Positions 27,180 to 40,051 are shown, counted from the stretch's first letter. The stretch is 64,000 nt of DNA from Cristatella mucedo (GCA_009760855.2 WPIO01000149.1:1-64000), one strand, 5' to 3'. A program made the numbers and translations. The notes: a model not told the origin generated them from the letters alone.

Positions 27180-27420
27180 TGTATTTATCACAGCATTCAG
27201 TAGGTCTGTGTTATCTGTCCTTGGTATGCTTATGCATGCTGACACTGCATTCTGCCACTAACCACATTTTCGTGCTGACCCTGTGCATTTCACCTCTAAC
27301 CATGTTATGCTTGTTGACATTGAGCACGCTGCCATTAACCATTCGACCGTGCTTCCTTTGCGGCAAATGTAGATGGTCTAGAAAGAGATTAAGTTATCTA
27401 AGAGTGCTATAAAAATGCAT
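27180..27420 (+). mobile_element. LINE family 2 tail, diverged subfamily (paired with 3590-3845)
   Basis: Same subfamily differences as the 3.6-kb copy. The homology runs on through the following ~150 bp (CATTTCTGGTAGTTGCTTTG) up to the microsatellite. Confidence 0.7.
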
Positions 27421-27566
27421 CAGTATACTTGTAATTATTCTGATGAAGACATTTCTGGTAGTTGCTTTGATATTCAGGGAGCTAACTTGAAATCCCCCGG
27501 CCATAGCCAATTATTGCATTTCTTTGCTTCAGAATCGAGAATCATGTTTCCGAATGTACGACGAAA

Positions 27567-28424
<858 letters not shown>

Positions 28425-29519
28425 ATAGCCCTAATAAAATCTCCTTCTAAATACACAGCAAATACACTTCAACTATTGATCGTACATCAAATAATGGCGT
28501 CTGGCTTAATAATTCGTACTCCAGCTTCTCAATACGTATCGTCCCAAAAAATACTGAAACACTAGTTGTGCTGCACACAGGGCGACTGCCCGATTTACCG
28601 ACCCAATCGAACCAACAGGACAGTCAATCGTGCGAACTCTGGTTTCGGTGCAAGGTGAGTGGCCACTCATTCGCCACTCATTCAGCTTGGACTGGCGTGT
28701 ACAAGACAAGTCAAATGAGCGATCGAATGGTTTTTTGCATGATTGTTTTGCTTTCTTTTCAACGTCAAGTTCAATTTCAAGTGTCGTGATTATTTTTCAG
28801 CCTGCAGTGAATTCCTCTGGCTGGATTTTACGCGGTGTGATGGCCGAGTTCCGAAAGGGTGATTATACTGTACTACTACCACTTATCGCAGAAGCACAGA
28901 TTCTTATTAAATTAGGAAGAACTGGCGACCATAAAGTAATGACCACGAATGCCTGATAAGTCAGCCGAGTTCCATACTTGGTATACAAGTGTATTTAAAA
29001 TATGATTTCTTAAAAATTTAAGAGGTTGGTTCAGACCAACAGTTAAATAATATAATAAAGAGGATCGGGCGGTACGAGGGTAAGTCTGCCGAATAAGTTA
29101 TTTGGTTCCCGTAAGACAACAAGAAAATAAAAGGACCTAAAAGGGCAAATGGGCAATGAAAAAAAGCTGACAACCAAAACCGATCGGAAATCGGCTCCGC
29201 GAAGCTTTAACTTGGTTTGCATATTACACTAGTAAGCTTTGATTTAAGTGTAGCCCGAAATTTTGCTCCATTGTTATGCTATCATGTGCAGTGATTTGTG
29301 GACCTTTCTGGTATCGGCCTGGGCCGTTATGGGCGATTGAAGTGGATTGGATTACAACTCACAAATGAAATAGTATTAAGGTTTGGGATTACATTCTCAC
29401 TGAGGTATACTACAATTTTCACTCAAAATTCAAGTTTCATAATAGCTATTTACTTTTGATTCTTGCTTAATTAGATAGGATTGTGGCAAATTGAAATGCA
29501 AGAATGCTGACTTTCAAAG

Positions 29520-30500
29520 TCTCTGCTAGCTCTCACATCATCGTTTGACCTATTGATTACTACGTCTTTTTTGAGCACCTATCTGCCTGGCTGGACATTA
29601 TTGGCACTGCACAGAAGCTATTTAGGTTCTATCTCGATGGGAGATTTATGAGCCTATTTAAACAGCAGGCAGCGCTCAATCCGAAAGGCCCGGTTAAGTA
29701 TTGGGTATCAAAGTGATCTGTTTTTGGTGTAATTCCTTTCGAAAGTTATTTTCTTGCTCCTGCCATTGCCAATGTAATCGCTAATCACAATATTGGCTTT
29801 CATTCTTGTCCAGATGACAGATAGCTGCACATATGCTTTGATACCACCATTCTAGGACGTCTTACTATATACAAGCTTCCTTCAAAATCAGTGAATAAAA
29901 TTGCACTTGAAAGCAAACTTACTTGAATTGATTCGTGACAAAACCACCTACTGGTTATTAGCAAACGGGTGGTTAGAACGAAATTGGAAAATGTAACCTT
30001 CAAAACAGACTCCAACAGCATATCTCATGTATCTTCGGCGTGCTACCCATGTGTCCTGTTAAAGAGTGATCCCCGTCAATGTTAGAGTGACCATGTCAGC
30101 TCCATAGCCTAGTCTGCTAACTTTCAGCCAGATATCGCTGCATAAGTTAGGCCTGCTTAGTCAAGAAACCATTGCCAATGACCCTTTGTCACACTCAATC
30201 TATACCTCACTACTCGCAGGCCTGCTTTCAGCTAGTGCAAGACTTGTGAGTCCGGTTTGTCTGATGTGAGAATCAAATGATACCACTTCTCTCACTGACC
30301 CGCGTTGGCTTCGTATCAAGCTGCATATCCACTTCAACGTTCCGTCACTCACTGGTATGTCCCTTCATTCTCTTTGCTTCGGCCTACCCACCTGAAGTAC
30401 TTCCTAATTCGGCCTACCCACCTGAAGTACTTCCTAATTCGGCCTACCCACCTGAAGTACTTCCTAATTAGGTGTCACAGCCTTACATTTGCTTCTCTGA
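29520..30500 (+). pseudogene. Degenerate LINE family 2 RT, copy in flank block 1
   Basis: Read with frame changes: an SSAFD.ID-like block near 29540, an RT box decayed to CPDD near 29808, then LLVISKRVVRTKLENVTLK, and near 30230 SARLV.., LTDPRWL, in the order of family 2 ORF2. There are many stops and frameshifts. Much older than the tail-only copies. Confidence 0.6.
30381..30470. repeat. 30-bp minisatellite, three perfect units
   Basis: GGCCTACCCACCTGAAGTAC followed by TTCCTAATTC, three times; the last unit ends TTA. The paralogue at 45768-45790 has one unit only. Confidence 0.95.
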
Positions 30501-30930
30501 ATCAAGTTGTCTAGCTGTACCTCTAAAAAGCTGGGTTTACGAGTCATGTGAGTCTTGCTTCTTATCTACTCGAGTCTTTGGTGTATACGTCACCAATACG
30601 GTGGGCGGTCCAAGACTGAGAGAGGACTCGACGAAGACTCAGCAGCCAAACCTGGCTCTAATTCTTCGGCCGAGACTCGCGGCGCGACTTAGCGAGTGAC
30701 CAATGCCCCCCCCCCGTTCAGGCTCTGTGCCTACAGCATCGTTGTGAGAGGAACGGCAGGCGACTTGACCATCGAAGTCATCGATGCTTTCCACGTGAGT
30801 CCTTGCTTATGGGTCGCTCCGAGCTAGCTTTCAAAAAAATCGCATTACGAGGCGGCGAGCAATAAAGTCGATAGGGGATAGGTTTCATTCGACCAGTAAT
30901 TGAGCGAGCCTCAGAGTGGTCGGAGAGAGG

Positions 30931-31990
30931 TAATGTAATGTGATGTAATGTATCTCCGTCTGTAACTCCACAAAGTCATAAAGACCATGTGGGTGTTACG
31001 CAGGAGAGTTTTGTAAAGCGAACTCACAGCCTAAGCGGCTTTCGGTACGCATTCGGTCGCCAACAGACTTCGTCTCACGCAACAAAGAGAAAGTGGGAAG
31101 CATAGCAGAGTCAGCAGAGCAGTTGAGGTAGTGAGTAGCATAGAAGTAGCAGCTCAGGACCGCTGAAAAAGATGTCCCATAGTCGGCAGTAGGAGAGTAG
31201 TTGTCGTTGCGTAACAATTGTGGAAGCGAGTTCCACAGTCTAGGACCTGCAGAGCTAAAGCTTCTGTCGCCAACTGTCTTTAAGCGGAGGAATGGGACAG
31301 CTAATTTATTGTCCACACAGGACCTCAGGGCACGAACAGGCTGAAACTGATGCAGCAGTTCAGCTAGGTACGAAGAAGCCAAGCCGTGGTGGGCCTTGTG
31401 GGTCAGCGTAAGAACTTTGCTCTGTATTCTTTGCTCAACCGGCAACCATCCTAGCTCTTTCAGCAAAGGTGAAACGTGCTCAAACCGCTGGGACTTGAAG
31501 ACCAGCCTTGCAGCCATATTCATAGTCCGCTGTAGTGGCATAATAGCTTTCTTTGGCAGCCCAGCCAACAGGGAATTACAATAATCAAGCCGAGACAGAA
31601 CTAAGGAGCTAGTTAAATTTTTTACAAGCCACTGTGGGAGAGAGCTCCTATTCTTGGATAGGGATCGAATGTGATGGCTAGCTGTAGAGGCAGTCTTCTG
31701 AATGAAGCTTTGGAAATTGAGGCAGCTGTCGAACACGACACCTAAATTACGAGCACGTTGTGATGGTCGCACAATAGCATCACCTATTAGAAGACCAAAG
31801 CCTTTTAATCCAGCCACACGCTTAGGGTGTCCTATGAGCAGCAGTTCGGTTTTATCGTCATTTAATTTCAGGAAGTTTTCCGACATCCAGGATCGAATGT
31901 CGGCAAGGCAAGTATTCAGTTTCTCAGTTGCTGCGCAGAAAGGGGCCTGCAAGAGAACTCGGTCTTTTTGACACCAGATTAGCTAGTATT
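30931..31990 (-). mobile_element. LINE family 1, longest copy
   Basis: A minus-strand L2/CR1-like LINE truncated at the 5' end near 31990 and ending in a GGAGATACATTACATCACAT pentanucleotide tail at 30931-30950. The UTR has the family signature GTGGAGTTACAGACGGAGAT. It carries the open RT segment described separately. Confidence 0.88.
30996..31952 (-). CDS. Reverse transcriptase C-terminal half, LINE family 1
   Basis: A 318-codon open frame. It starts just after the missing YADD box and shows the usual order of L2/CR1 RTs: LNTCLADIRSWMSENFLKLN, DDKTELLLIGHP, IVRPSQRARNLGVVFDSCLN, ASHHIRSLSKNR, SLVLSRLDYCNSLLAGLP, NMAARLVFKSQR, LLKELGWLPVEQRIQSKVLT, LKTVGDRSFSSAGPRLWNSL. It has no stops or frameshifts, so the insertion is probably recent, but it lacks the endonuclease and catalytic centre. 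The first Met is not a natural start. Confidence 0.9.
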   Translation of the reverse strand: MQAPFCAATEKLNTCLADIRSWMSENFLKLNDDKTELLLIGHPKRVAGLKGFGLLIGDAIVRPSQRARNLGVVFDSCLNFQSFIQKTASTASHHIRSLSKNRSSLPQWLVKNLTSSLVLSRLDYCNSLLAGLPKKAIMPLQRTMNMAARLVFKSQRFEHVSPLLKELGWLPVEQRIQSKVLTLTHKAHHGLASSYLAELLHQFQPVRALRSCVDNKLAVPFLRLKTVGDRSFSSAGPRLWNSLPQLLRNDNYSPTADYGTSFSAVLSCYFYATHYLNCSADSAMLPTFSLLRETKSVGDRMRTESRLGCEFALQNSPA

Positions 31991-32819
31991 AGACCATTCA
32001 AAGGGGCAAGCAAATGATTTTTGGGAGGGCAAGAATGTTTAGAGTTTTTTTAAACGTCAAGCGTCACGATTATTTTGAAGCCAGTACTGAGTTCCACCGG
32101 ACAGACTTTACGCCGTATAGAGCTCGAGTTGCGAAAGGGTTAGTATACTACAACCACTGATCACAGAAGTACGGATTCTTGTGCAAACATTAGGTTAGAA
32201 GCACTAAAGACCATACAGTAATAACCACGAATGCCCGATTAGTCGGCCGAGTTCCTGACTTAGTATACACGAGTATTGATAAAACGATTTTTTAACATTT
32301 GAGAGGTTGGTTATGATGCATAGTTAAAATATATAATAGAGTCGGGTTGTACGAGGGTAAGCCTACCAAAAAAGTTAAGAGGTGCACGTATGGACGGAGC
32401 AAGAGAATAAAAGCACCTAAAAGTCCAAATGGGCAAGCAAGGCGACCCTACAAAACCGATCAGAATACGGCTCCGCGAAGCTTCAACTTGGTTTGCTTTA
32501 TTATACTACTATGCTGTCATTCAAGTCCAGCCACGAAATTTCGCTTCATTCTTATGCTATCCTGTGCAGTGATTTGTGGAGCGTTCTGGTATCGGCCCGG
32601 GCCGTAACGTGCGATTGAAGTGGATTGGATTACAACTCACAAATGAAATAGCATGGAAGTTTGGGATTACATTCTCAATAAGGTGTACTCCAATATTTTC
32701 ACTCGAAATTCAAGTTTCATACTAGCGATTCACTATTGATTCTTGCTAAATTAGATAGGATTGCTGCAGATTGGAATACAGTAATGCTGACTTGCAAAGT
32801 CTCTGCTAGCTCTCACATC

Positions 32820-34020
32820 ATCGTTTGATCCATTGATTACCAAATCTTTCTTGAGCACCTGTCCTCTTGCCTGGACATTATTGGCACTGTACAGCAACGA
32901 TTTAGGTTCTATCTCGATGGAAGATTTCCGAGACTATTTAAACAGCAGGCAGCACTAAGATCGAGATGGTCCGGTTAAGTATGGCGTATCATAGCGACCG
33001 GTTTTTGGTGTACTTCCTTTCAAAAGTTGTTTTCTAGCTCCTGCCAATGCCAATGTAATCGCTAATCACAATATCGGCTTTCATTATTGTCCAGATGACA
33101 GACTGGTGTACCTATGCTTTGATCCCACCATACGTTCTAGGACGTCTTACTATATAAAAGCTTCTTTCAAAATCAGAAAATTGAATTTACATTTGAAAGC
33201 AAACTTACTTAAATTGACTGACGACAAAACCAACTTACTGGTTACTCGCAAACGAGGTGTTAGAACGAAACTGGAAAACGTAGCTCTCAAAACAGGCCCC
33301 ACCAACATATCTCAGGTATCTTCGGCATGCTAAGTATGTCATGTGAACGGGCGATCCTTGGCAGTGTTAGCGTGACCATGTCAGCTCTACGGCCTAGAAT
33401 GCTTTACTTTCAGCCAGGTATCACTGCATGCGTTAGGCCTACTTAGTCAAAAAAACATAGCCAATGGCCCTTTGTCACATCTGTAGTTCGTATGTACGTA
33501 TGTATGTATATATTGTATGCCGGCTCCTGACTTGTGACCGTAAGGTCAAGGGAGCGTGTAGTTTGTATGTATGTATTGTATGTCTGATAAGCCACTGGTG
33601 AGCCGTTAGATGCACTACCGAAAGGGGCCGGTGCACAGCTGTGGTCCGCCTGTGATGTGGTATGGACACAGGCCGGTAACCAGCTGGTGGCCAGATGGTG
33701 GATTCACCACCAGGGTCGGCCAGTGCACTGCTGTGGTCCCCGCCTTTGATGTGGCATGGACCAGCTGGTGGCCAGATGGTGGATTCACCATCAGGGTCGG
33801 CCGGTGCACCGTTGTGGTCGATGAGTCATCGGAGTCGACCAGGGGAGGGGAGTCGTGTGAGAGCAGGGGCCGAGGGGAGCCGTGCGCTCTTCGGCTCCGC
33901 GCGTTAGTAATAAACTGTCGGTGTTGGGAATCGGCTGTCTCTCTGCTGTGCGACCAAACTACAACATCTAATCTAGACCACACTACTCGCAGGTCTACTT
34001 ACGGTTAGTGTAAGATTCGT
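32820..34020 (+). pseudogene. Degenerate LINE family 2 RT split by a solo LTR
   Basis: SSFDPLITKSFLSTCPLAWT at about 32818-32880 matches the AFDTIDH...GI.G..L.W block. YADD has become CPDD at about 33090-33100. LHLKANLLKLTDDKTNLLVT follows at 33170-33250, and YFQPGITACVR at about 33410. The frame is interrupted by the LTR and resumes at 33969 with the NSLLAGL block. Confidence 0.65.
33482..33963 (+). mobile_element. Solo LTR with 5-bp target site duplication
   Basis: 482 bp beginning TGTAGTTCG and ending CAAACTACA (7-bp terminal inversion TGTAGTT/AACTACA), flanked on both sides by ACATC (33477-33481 and 33964-33968). AATAAA at 33909-33914 suits an LTR poly(A) signal. It contains an internal duplication of ~90 bp (CAGCTGGTGGCCAGATGGTG twice). 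The paralogous site near 30190 is uninterrupted. Superfamily undetermined without internal sequence. Confidence 0.9.
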
Positions 34021-34354
34021 GAGCCTGGTGTGGCAAATCCTTGGTGCCGTTCAGGGTGGGCCTACTGCCTTGCTTTGAGAGGAAAGGCAGGCGACTTGAC
34101 CAGTGATATCGCTGATTCGTTCTGAGTCCTTGCTTAGTTCAAATATCGTATTACGAAGCGACGAGCAGTCAAGTCTATAGGGGTTAGGTTTCATTCGACC
34201 AGTAATTGTTAGCAAAGTGTTGGCCGAGAGTGGTGCCTCAAAAAGAGCCAGTCCCTACCTCCCTAACAAAAGTTATTATCCCATGAACGTTCAGTAGGCA
34301 GAGCGAAAAAGGAAGATCGGACTAAGCTTGAGTTTGTAGAAAGCAAAGCTGCCG

Positions 34355-34640
34355 TGTTAATCCATCGACCTCAAATTCTTTGGAGAACCTGCCTTCAGTT
34401 AGCTAGCTCCCAAATCTCACTCCAGACACACGTCGCGGCTTTCTATGCCTTCCCATTTTAAAGAAGCTAAATCTGTTCATCGTAGAATTTGTTGGGTCCA
34501 TGAGATTTTCCCTTTGGGTGTTTATGCATACTGACGCCTAGCATCTTATCCTCTACCAATTAACACGCTTCCTTTCTAGCAGGCCTAAAAGGGCCTAGAT
34601 AGAAATTTATTTATATTAGAGCGCTTTACATGTGTCTTAC
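34355..34640 (+). mobile_element. LINE family 2, 3' end fragment
   Basis: Reads from the coding end (CCTCAAATTCTTTGGAGAAC) through a shortened UTR to the hairpin GGGCCTAGATAGAAATTTAT...GAGCGCTTTACATGTG. Decayed. Confidence 0.65.
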
Positions 34641-35449
34641 TATGATTGTTATTATTATTACTACGACAGTCAAGCTGGTAGAGTGAAATCCCGAAGGCAC
34701 TGCTACTGGCCCAGCAGTGCAATACATTCTTGCTAGGGCTGGCTTGTTATTCAATTCGTCTTATTTAACTTTTCTGAGTTTGATATTGTTGGTGATCCTT
34801 ACATATGAATGCAAAAACACGTCGGTCGAATAGCCGACAAGTGATTCGAACAGTCGGACCCTTTCCAGTCTAGCATCTAGCACTTTTTGATTAAGAGTCG
34901 GTGCCCTAGTAGTATTCAGGTCGCAAGTAAAGACCAGAGTTGTTTCAACAGCTTTTCCATGTCATCATGCTACATTATGTACACTTCCTATCGACGAGGC
35001 TTTGAAAACGTCTAAAATAGGGGTCGCAAGAGAGTGACAGATCAAGAGAAACAAAAAAGTGCACAGCACAGCAACACTACCATCGAGCTATCAACCAGTG
35101 GATCGGCTATTGTGGTACCTGTGGGATCCCTGTCGTTCTAATACATGCAATTAGCCGATGTAACAGTTTCATTTGTATGGCGGCAGAAGAGCCTTAGCGG
35201 CTCAACCACCACCTGCAGTTGGCAATAAAGGATAGGCCACCGCAGGAATCGAACCCACGTCCTTGGCCGTGAAGAGCTAGCACTTTACCTCCTGGGCTGT
35301 CTACTGTCGGCTTTCATAAATGAGCTGACCGATGCTTGCTTCCAAAAAAGGCTTCGATCGGTCGAATAAAAGAACAGCTATTTTGATAGTCCTTCTACTC
35401 TGCTATAAGTAATATTCTTTCTATGCAAGCAAGCCAAAATGTTATGCAT
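34641..35449. other. No gene; contains a SINE family B copy
   Basis: A minus-strand SINE B at about 35142-35312 (tail TTCATTTGTATGGCGGCAGA, body AAAGGATAGGCCACCGCAGG, box B AATCGAACCCACGTCC). The rest holds nothing assignable. Confidence 0.6.
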
Positions 35450-35865
35450 ATATGAATTATAAAAGGTTATCCTACGCCTACGCAAAACTGATGGTTGGTC
35501 TCACGGCAGAGAAGATTTCAAGAGTAACTAAGAAGATCGTGGACTACCTTCGGCAAGAAATTTCATCTAAGTTTACCTGGCTCACAGATCACAACTCGGT
35601 ATGCCTGATGGCGTCTTTTGTTGCGTTTCATCTGTTCTGTAGCAATTTTGGACGAAGGGGAATCGCCATTGGCAGCTTCGTCCGCAGCGGCCTAAAGGTC
35701 TCGCTATGCTACTCTAGTAAGACACCGATTGTAAAATAGTAAGCAGGAATGAACCAAATTGACATGCTAATCGTGGAACATATGTATAACAGCCAGCAGT
35801 GGGCACCAAAATCGATCACACTTCAAGAGAATTGAACAGAAAAAATATGCCTACACAAGACTGGA

Positions 35866-36005
35866 TTAGCTGATTTCACAGCCTCATTTATAGAGCGACA
35901 GAAGAGCGTTCTTGGCTACCACCACTATTTGCAGCGGTCAATAAAGGATCGCCCACTCCAGGATTAAACTCAAGAGCAGGTCGTGAAGAGTGTGCAACAT
36001 AGTCT
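35866..36005 (-). mobile_element. SINE family B
   Basis: AGCTGATTTCACAGCCTCAT, CGACAGAAGAGCGTTC and AAAGGATCGCCCACTCCAGG are the reversed tail and body of family B; the head is decayed. It corresponds in position to the copy at 6283 in block A. Confidence 0.65.
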
Positions 36006-36323
36006 TGAGCATGGACTCTGGGGCAAGGTTTCAATGCAAAAGTTTGTCACCCAAGTGCGAATGTGCGCAAAACATGCAGAATAGGAACTGAAAGAGTTTA
36101 TACAGGGTGACACAGTATACCCAGAGTATATAGGGATAACACTGGGCAATTAGGCATCTGAGCAACCACAGCTGTGGGCACAAGTTTATTCAAGATAAAA
36201 ACATCAGCTGATGCATACTATAAATAACCACTGTCCGAGCACGTGGAGACAAGTGAAGGCCCACGATCAGATGTAGACTGCAGGCTGTTACTGTTCACTA
36301 CTACCTTTTCCGATCTCTTGTTG

Positions 36324-36333
36324 CTAGTCAACG
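36324..36333 (-). CDS. CREBBP-like: Terminal coding exon, TAZ1 locus B
   Basis: Acceptor TTGATATTTCAG, then C GTT GAC TAG. With the phase-2 donor at 36439 it would give Ser-Val-Asp-stop. In this copy the frameshift upstream means it would not be reached in frame. Confidence 0.3.
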
Positions 36334-36438
36334 CTGAAATATCAAAACTGCTGATTTTAACCTAACGTTACGATGCTGCAGCCGAGAAATTCCAAAGATC
36401 ATAAGAGGCATGGCAAGTGCAGCTGTATGAATATTCAC

Positions 36439-36584
36439 CTTGAATCGAACCCAGGTTGCACATGTCGTGAGTTGTGCCTCTGGCATAAAAGTTCACTTCT
36501 AATGGGTTGGCAAATGGGGCAGTTACCTCTCGTACAATTCCACCAGTGCGACATTATTTGTCGGGAGGATGAACAATGATCAAC
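36439..36584 (-). pseudogene. CREBBP-like: TAZ1 exon 2, locus B (one-base frameshift)
   Basis: Same acceptor (GCTTCAG) and donor (AAG|GTGAAT) as A and C but 146 nt instead of 145. It encodes [14 protein letters not shown] and then shifts: the + strand has three Cs in AATTCCCACC (36537-36546) where A and C lack one base. The new frame stops at TAA after ELYER. With the base removed the rest would read [13 protein letters not shown] and keep the zinc ligands. It is either a recent inactivation or an assembly/base-calling error. The third zinc site is lost as read. Confidence 0.8.
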
Positions 36585-37473
36585 TGAAGCAACAAAGCAT
36601 ATACATACAACAGGCTACATCGTCTGGGCATGCAAAAAGGCTTCAAACACGATTCTTTCAAAAAGATTCTTTCGCTACGTTAGCCAGCAGCCTGCGACTG
36701 ATGACAAAAGCGTGGCAGTGTTCAGAGGCTATCACGAGAAAAACCTGGTAGAACCAACAGACATAGCATTAGCAAAGCTCTCCCTTTGGGCAGTCACCTC
36801 CATGGCTTCTCTGTGCTATGCTTGGGCAGGCCTCTAGAATTAAGTTAAGCCTAGGGACCAGGCAATATGCGAGGGTCTGAAGCCAGAGGGCTAAGCAAAC
36901 CCTATCCACCAGTTAAAAGGGAACTACCGAGTAACAATGGCCATATCAAGTTAAATTTGACTGGCAGGCTCTTCGAAAGTTAAAAAAAGGCGACAATGAG
37001 GTGCACTCTCATACTCACTCCATAAAAAGTAGCTGTCGAAACAGATATAACAAAAGAAGCCATAACGTCTCTCATTAGTTGTAGCACGGCACAGCAGGTA
37101 CAGGCATCGAAGTTAAGAAAGCCGATCGTTTTGAAATCACAATTTCCCCACTTTAGGCTTATATGCCAGAACTTCTTGTTTGACACTGGGACAAACCAGG
37201 TCGAACGGGGTCGAGCAAGCAGCACACTTTAAGCAACAAAGAACTATTAAGTAGAGACTTCTCGGAATCAAAAGTCTGATCGGTACGACTCAATGGCACG
37301 ATTTTGCTCCTGACAGTTCTGCATGAATATTAGGTGCTGCTACGAAACACATGACTGTACAATAGTAACCCTAAACAGCTTAAAGCAACGAAGAAAGGTA
37401 TATCAATCCAACTGGGAAGTAGGCAGCATTACGGCATGAATAATGCCAACAGTCAAAGCGTGTGCTCACGAGT

Positions 37474-37477
<4 letters not shown>

Positions 37478-37510
<33 letters not shown>
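37478..37510. repeat. (CA)n microsatellite in TAZ1 intron B
   Basis: About 30 bp of (CA)n. Loci A (10258-10275) and C (52318-52345) have shorter, impure versions at the same place. Confidence 0.9.
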
Positions 37511-37555
37511 CACACACTTAGCAGGAGCATCGACAGATCCTGCACGTTTACACAC

Positions 37556-37853
37556 CCGGACAGGTGTGTCCGGACTGGCACCATGTCAGGTGCTGCAGGA
37601 TGCTCTTCATCGTGTGACAATGTGGCAAGTTGCAAGACTGCTGGCTGTTCATGTTGCCTCCACAATGCTCTCGGCGTTGGCACTCATCTGCATGCAACAG
37701 CAGCACGAGCTGCTGCCGAATAAGCCTTTGCTTCTCAGGATCGACCCTGGCCCTGCTCGTGGCACTGCACCCACTGCCAACAGCAGATGACTGAGATCCG
37801 AGCGACGGCTGCAGCCCTGCAGGCACTCCCACGGTCGGTCCATTCTGCTTGCC
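37556..37853 (-). CDS. CREBBP-like: TAZ1 exon 1, locus B
   Basis: 298 nt, the same length and phases as locus A. The acceptor is TTGCTTGTCCGACGTAG|GGC and the donor CCGG|GTGTGTAAAC. After a Gly/Ser-rich lead ([20 protein letters not shown]) it reads [69 protein letters not shown] is very close to the DPEKRKLIQQQ that opens TAZ1 in animal CBP/p300. Ligands of the first module and the available ligands of the second are intact, and the frame is open. Confidence 0.9.
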
Positions 37854-37999
37854 CTACGTCGGACAAGCAAAACGCATCTAGAAGTGGCATTGCAAAAAAA
37901 AAACTCAAGAGCACTCAACGGAGAATGAATAAATATATGCATAGAAAAACGAAAGGGTGGTCGGCACCTCGAGCTGAATGATCGACAGAGCGAGCAAGC

Positions 38000-39234
38000 T
38001 ATCACTAAATATACATCGCATTAGAAAATCTAGCAACAAGACTACCATGACTAGGAGCACACTAGGTGGCAGTGTACCCTCAAGCCTCTAAATTCAGATA
38101 CAGAGGTTCGTTTGTCGGACGTCTAAGAGTAGGACCACCATCACACACTTGCCAAAACACTGGTAGCTAGCAACTGAGTGTATCATAGAAGAATCAGCTT
38201 GGAGAAGAAAATCCAATTTGACGGCTGCTTGAGATTGCCATGAAATTTTGAAAACTTCATCAGAAGAACCTTATCCCATGGTGGCTGAGGTTAAGCACAG
38301 AAAAACATGCCCACATCCCGACCTACTCAAAAACACTGAAAAACACATACAGAAAATACCTAGAAACTAACGAAACCAATACACACAACCCCCAAACTCT
38401 TCAAGCAAGGGATGCACGTCCATTGCATTCTAACCATTCCAACCGTTCAAACTTAAAGCTCCGAATGACTGCACAGACCTGCCTGGGCACGCAAAATTGC
38501 TTGCTCAGTCGTATGCTTGCAATGTCATTGCTTAACACACTATTCTCAATACAGTCAACCGCTCTGTGTGTGTATGCATGGTTGCGCGCAAGTGTGTGTG
38601 GGTTTGTGTTGCTTGTCTGTCTGTCTCTTATCTATGTCGGTCTCTCTCGCACGCATGCGCGCACACACACACACACAACACGCCTACCGAAGAGCACAAG
38701 CAAGAGAAGAGCAATGATGCTCTCTTGCTAGTCCAGTAACTTGGTCCTAGCTTACGAGTTTGTGTTTAAGCAGTCAATATACCCCTCCCTCTGTGACTGG
38801 AATGCCATAGCATAAAAAATAAGCAACGTCAGTGATGTAAGCTGTCATTGTTCTTAACTTCCACACCCAAATAACAAATCAGTACCCAACCATACACCCA
38901 CACATACATCAACCACAAAATGCTAAGCAAACCAGCAATAGTCGTGATAATATAATTCCATGTTTGATATGGTGCCCTCAGACAACGAAATCACACTAAG
39001 TCAATAAGATAGCGCAAGTTAGTTCGATTATCAGCATGCAATGGGTCTTCCAAGCCGGCAGCTTCAGCTTTTCTTCACTCCGAATAAAGAAGAACGGGCC
39101 TAACTGGACCCGGAGGTTGAATCTGGACTACCTCTCCAACATGAGAGGCAGCTGCCATGCAGCTGTTTTACAACAGTGTAGGTAAGAAATATCCTCTACC
39201 TTTAGAATTCACCCAAAACTGGCTAATCGTAAAG
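38000..39234. other. Intron-like sequence of locus B, no feature recognised
   Basis: It aligns with 52760-53560 of block C in its first ~450 bp (AAAACACTGAAAAACACAT-type text). Reading frames at 38423-38731 are low-complexity Cys/Leu/Val and have no domain. This is the stretch that locus A has lost. Confidence 0.4.
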
Positions 39235-39600
39235 CCTTACTGCTATACAAATTGAAATGTCTTCTTGACTTCTGTAACTCACTATTCGCAGGTCTGCTTG
39301 CCAATCCAAAAAGAGGTTTATAGTTGGTGCTAGACCCAACTGCTAGGCTAGTCTCTCACGACCATGGCAACTGCCATATAACACCCTATCTTGCCGACCT
39401 GCAGGCTACATACTGGAACTGCTTCCCAATCAGGCTAGACAAAGTAGTACAATTAATTTACTTTTACAACTACAGCCAAGCTGTGTAACTGTGCCTCTCT
39501 AACCAACCTCCAATCCTTTGGAGACTATATCTTTAGTTCGTTTGCTCCCAAAGCCAGGAACTCACTTCCGACTGACTTTACTTCATCATATGACGTAAGC
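39235..39600 (+). pseudogene. LINE family 2 RT C-terminal fragment
   Basis: Block B counterpart of 10620-10950 (GAAATGTCTTCTTGACTTCT, GCTAGGCTAGTCTCTCACGA), here continuing to the coding end CTCCAATCCTTTGGAGACTA and AAAGCCAGGAACTCACTTCC. Multiple stops. Confidence 0.7.
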
Positions 39601-40051
39601 TCACACCCATATGTCCCTCATTCTGCTCCGTCCATCCGCATGAACAAACCGTCCTTTGTGTGATCATGCAAGGTAACACCATGTGCACGTTATGACTAGC
39701 CAATTGAACCGCTTCCTCTCTGGCATATGCAAAAAAGTGCCCAGAAAGATGCTCGGCTTTCGTATGGTGCTATGAAAAATTTCCTCTTGTTATCATCTAA
39801 CACCCAAGCTCGATCGAACAGCAGTTACATGTCATCCACAGACTGGTATCATGGTAACTAAGCAAGACACCGGTAAGCAAGACACCGTGCTTAGTCAACG
39901 AATCGCCAACAGGCAAGAGCATGCATTCATAGACAGCCACACTGAACGAGCTACCAGCATACATGCATCTGAGCTAAACGGTGCTCTTTTTAAGGCTCCA
40001 TATGACGTGCCAACAAAAAGCACTGCACAAGCTTGCTCACCAACCAATAAT

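Larger units (their letters stand above)
28740..30920. repeat. Duplicated flank block, copy 1
   Basis: Aligns directly with 32040-34230 (e.g. TAATGACCACGAATGCC with TAATAACCACGAATGCC; CATCGTTTGACCTATTGATTA with CATCGTTTGATCCATTGATTA) and partly with 44830-45980. It includes an old LINE family 2 RT region. The edge near 30900 shares GGTTTCATTCGACCAGTAAT with 34185-34204. Confidence 0.8.
32040..34230. repeat. Duplicated flank block, copy 2
   Basis: Direct paralogue of 28740-30920. It contains a solo LTR (33482-33963) that copy 1 lacks. It is followed by a family 2 LINE fragment and block B. Confidence 0.8.
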
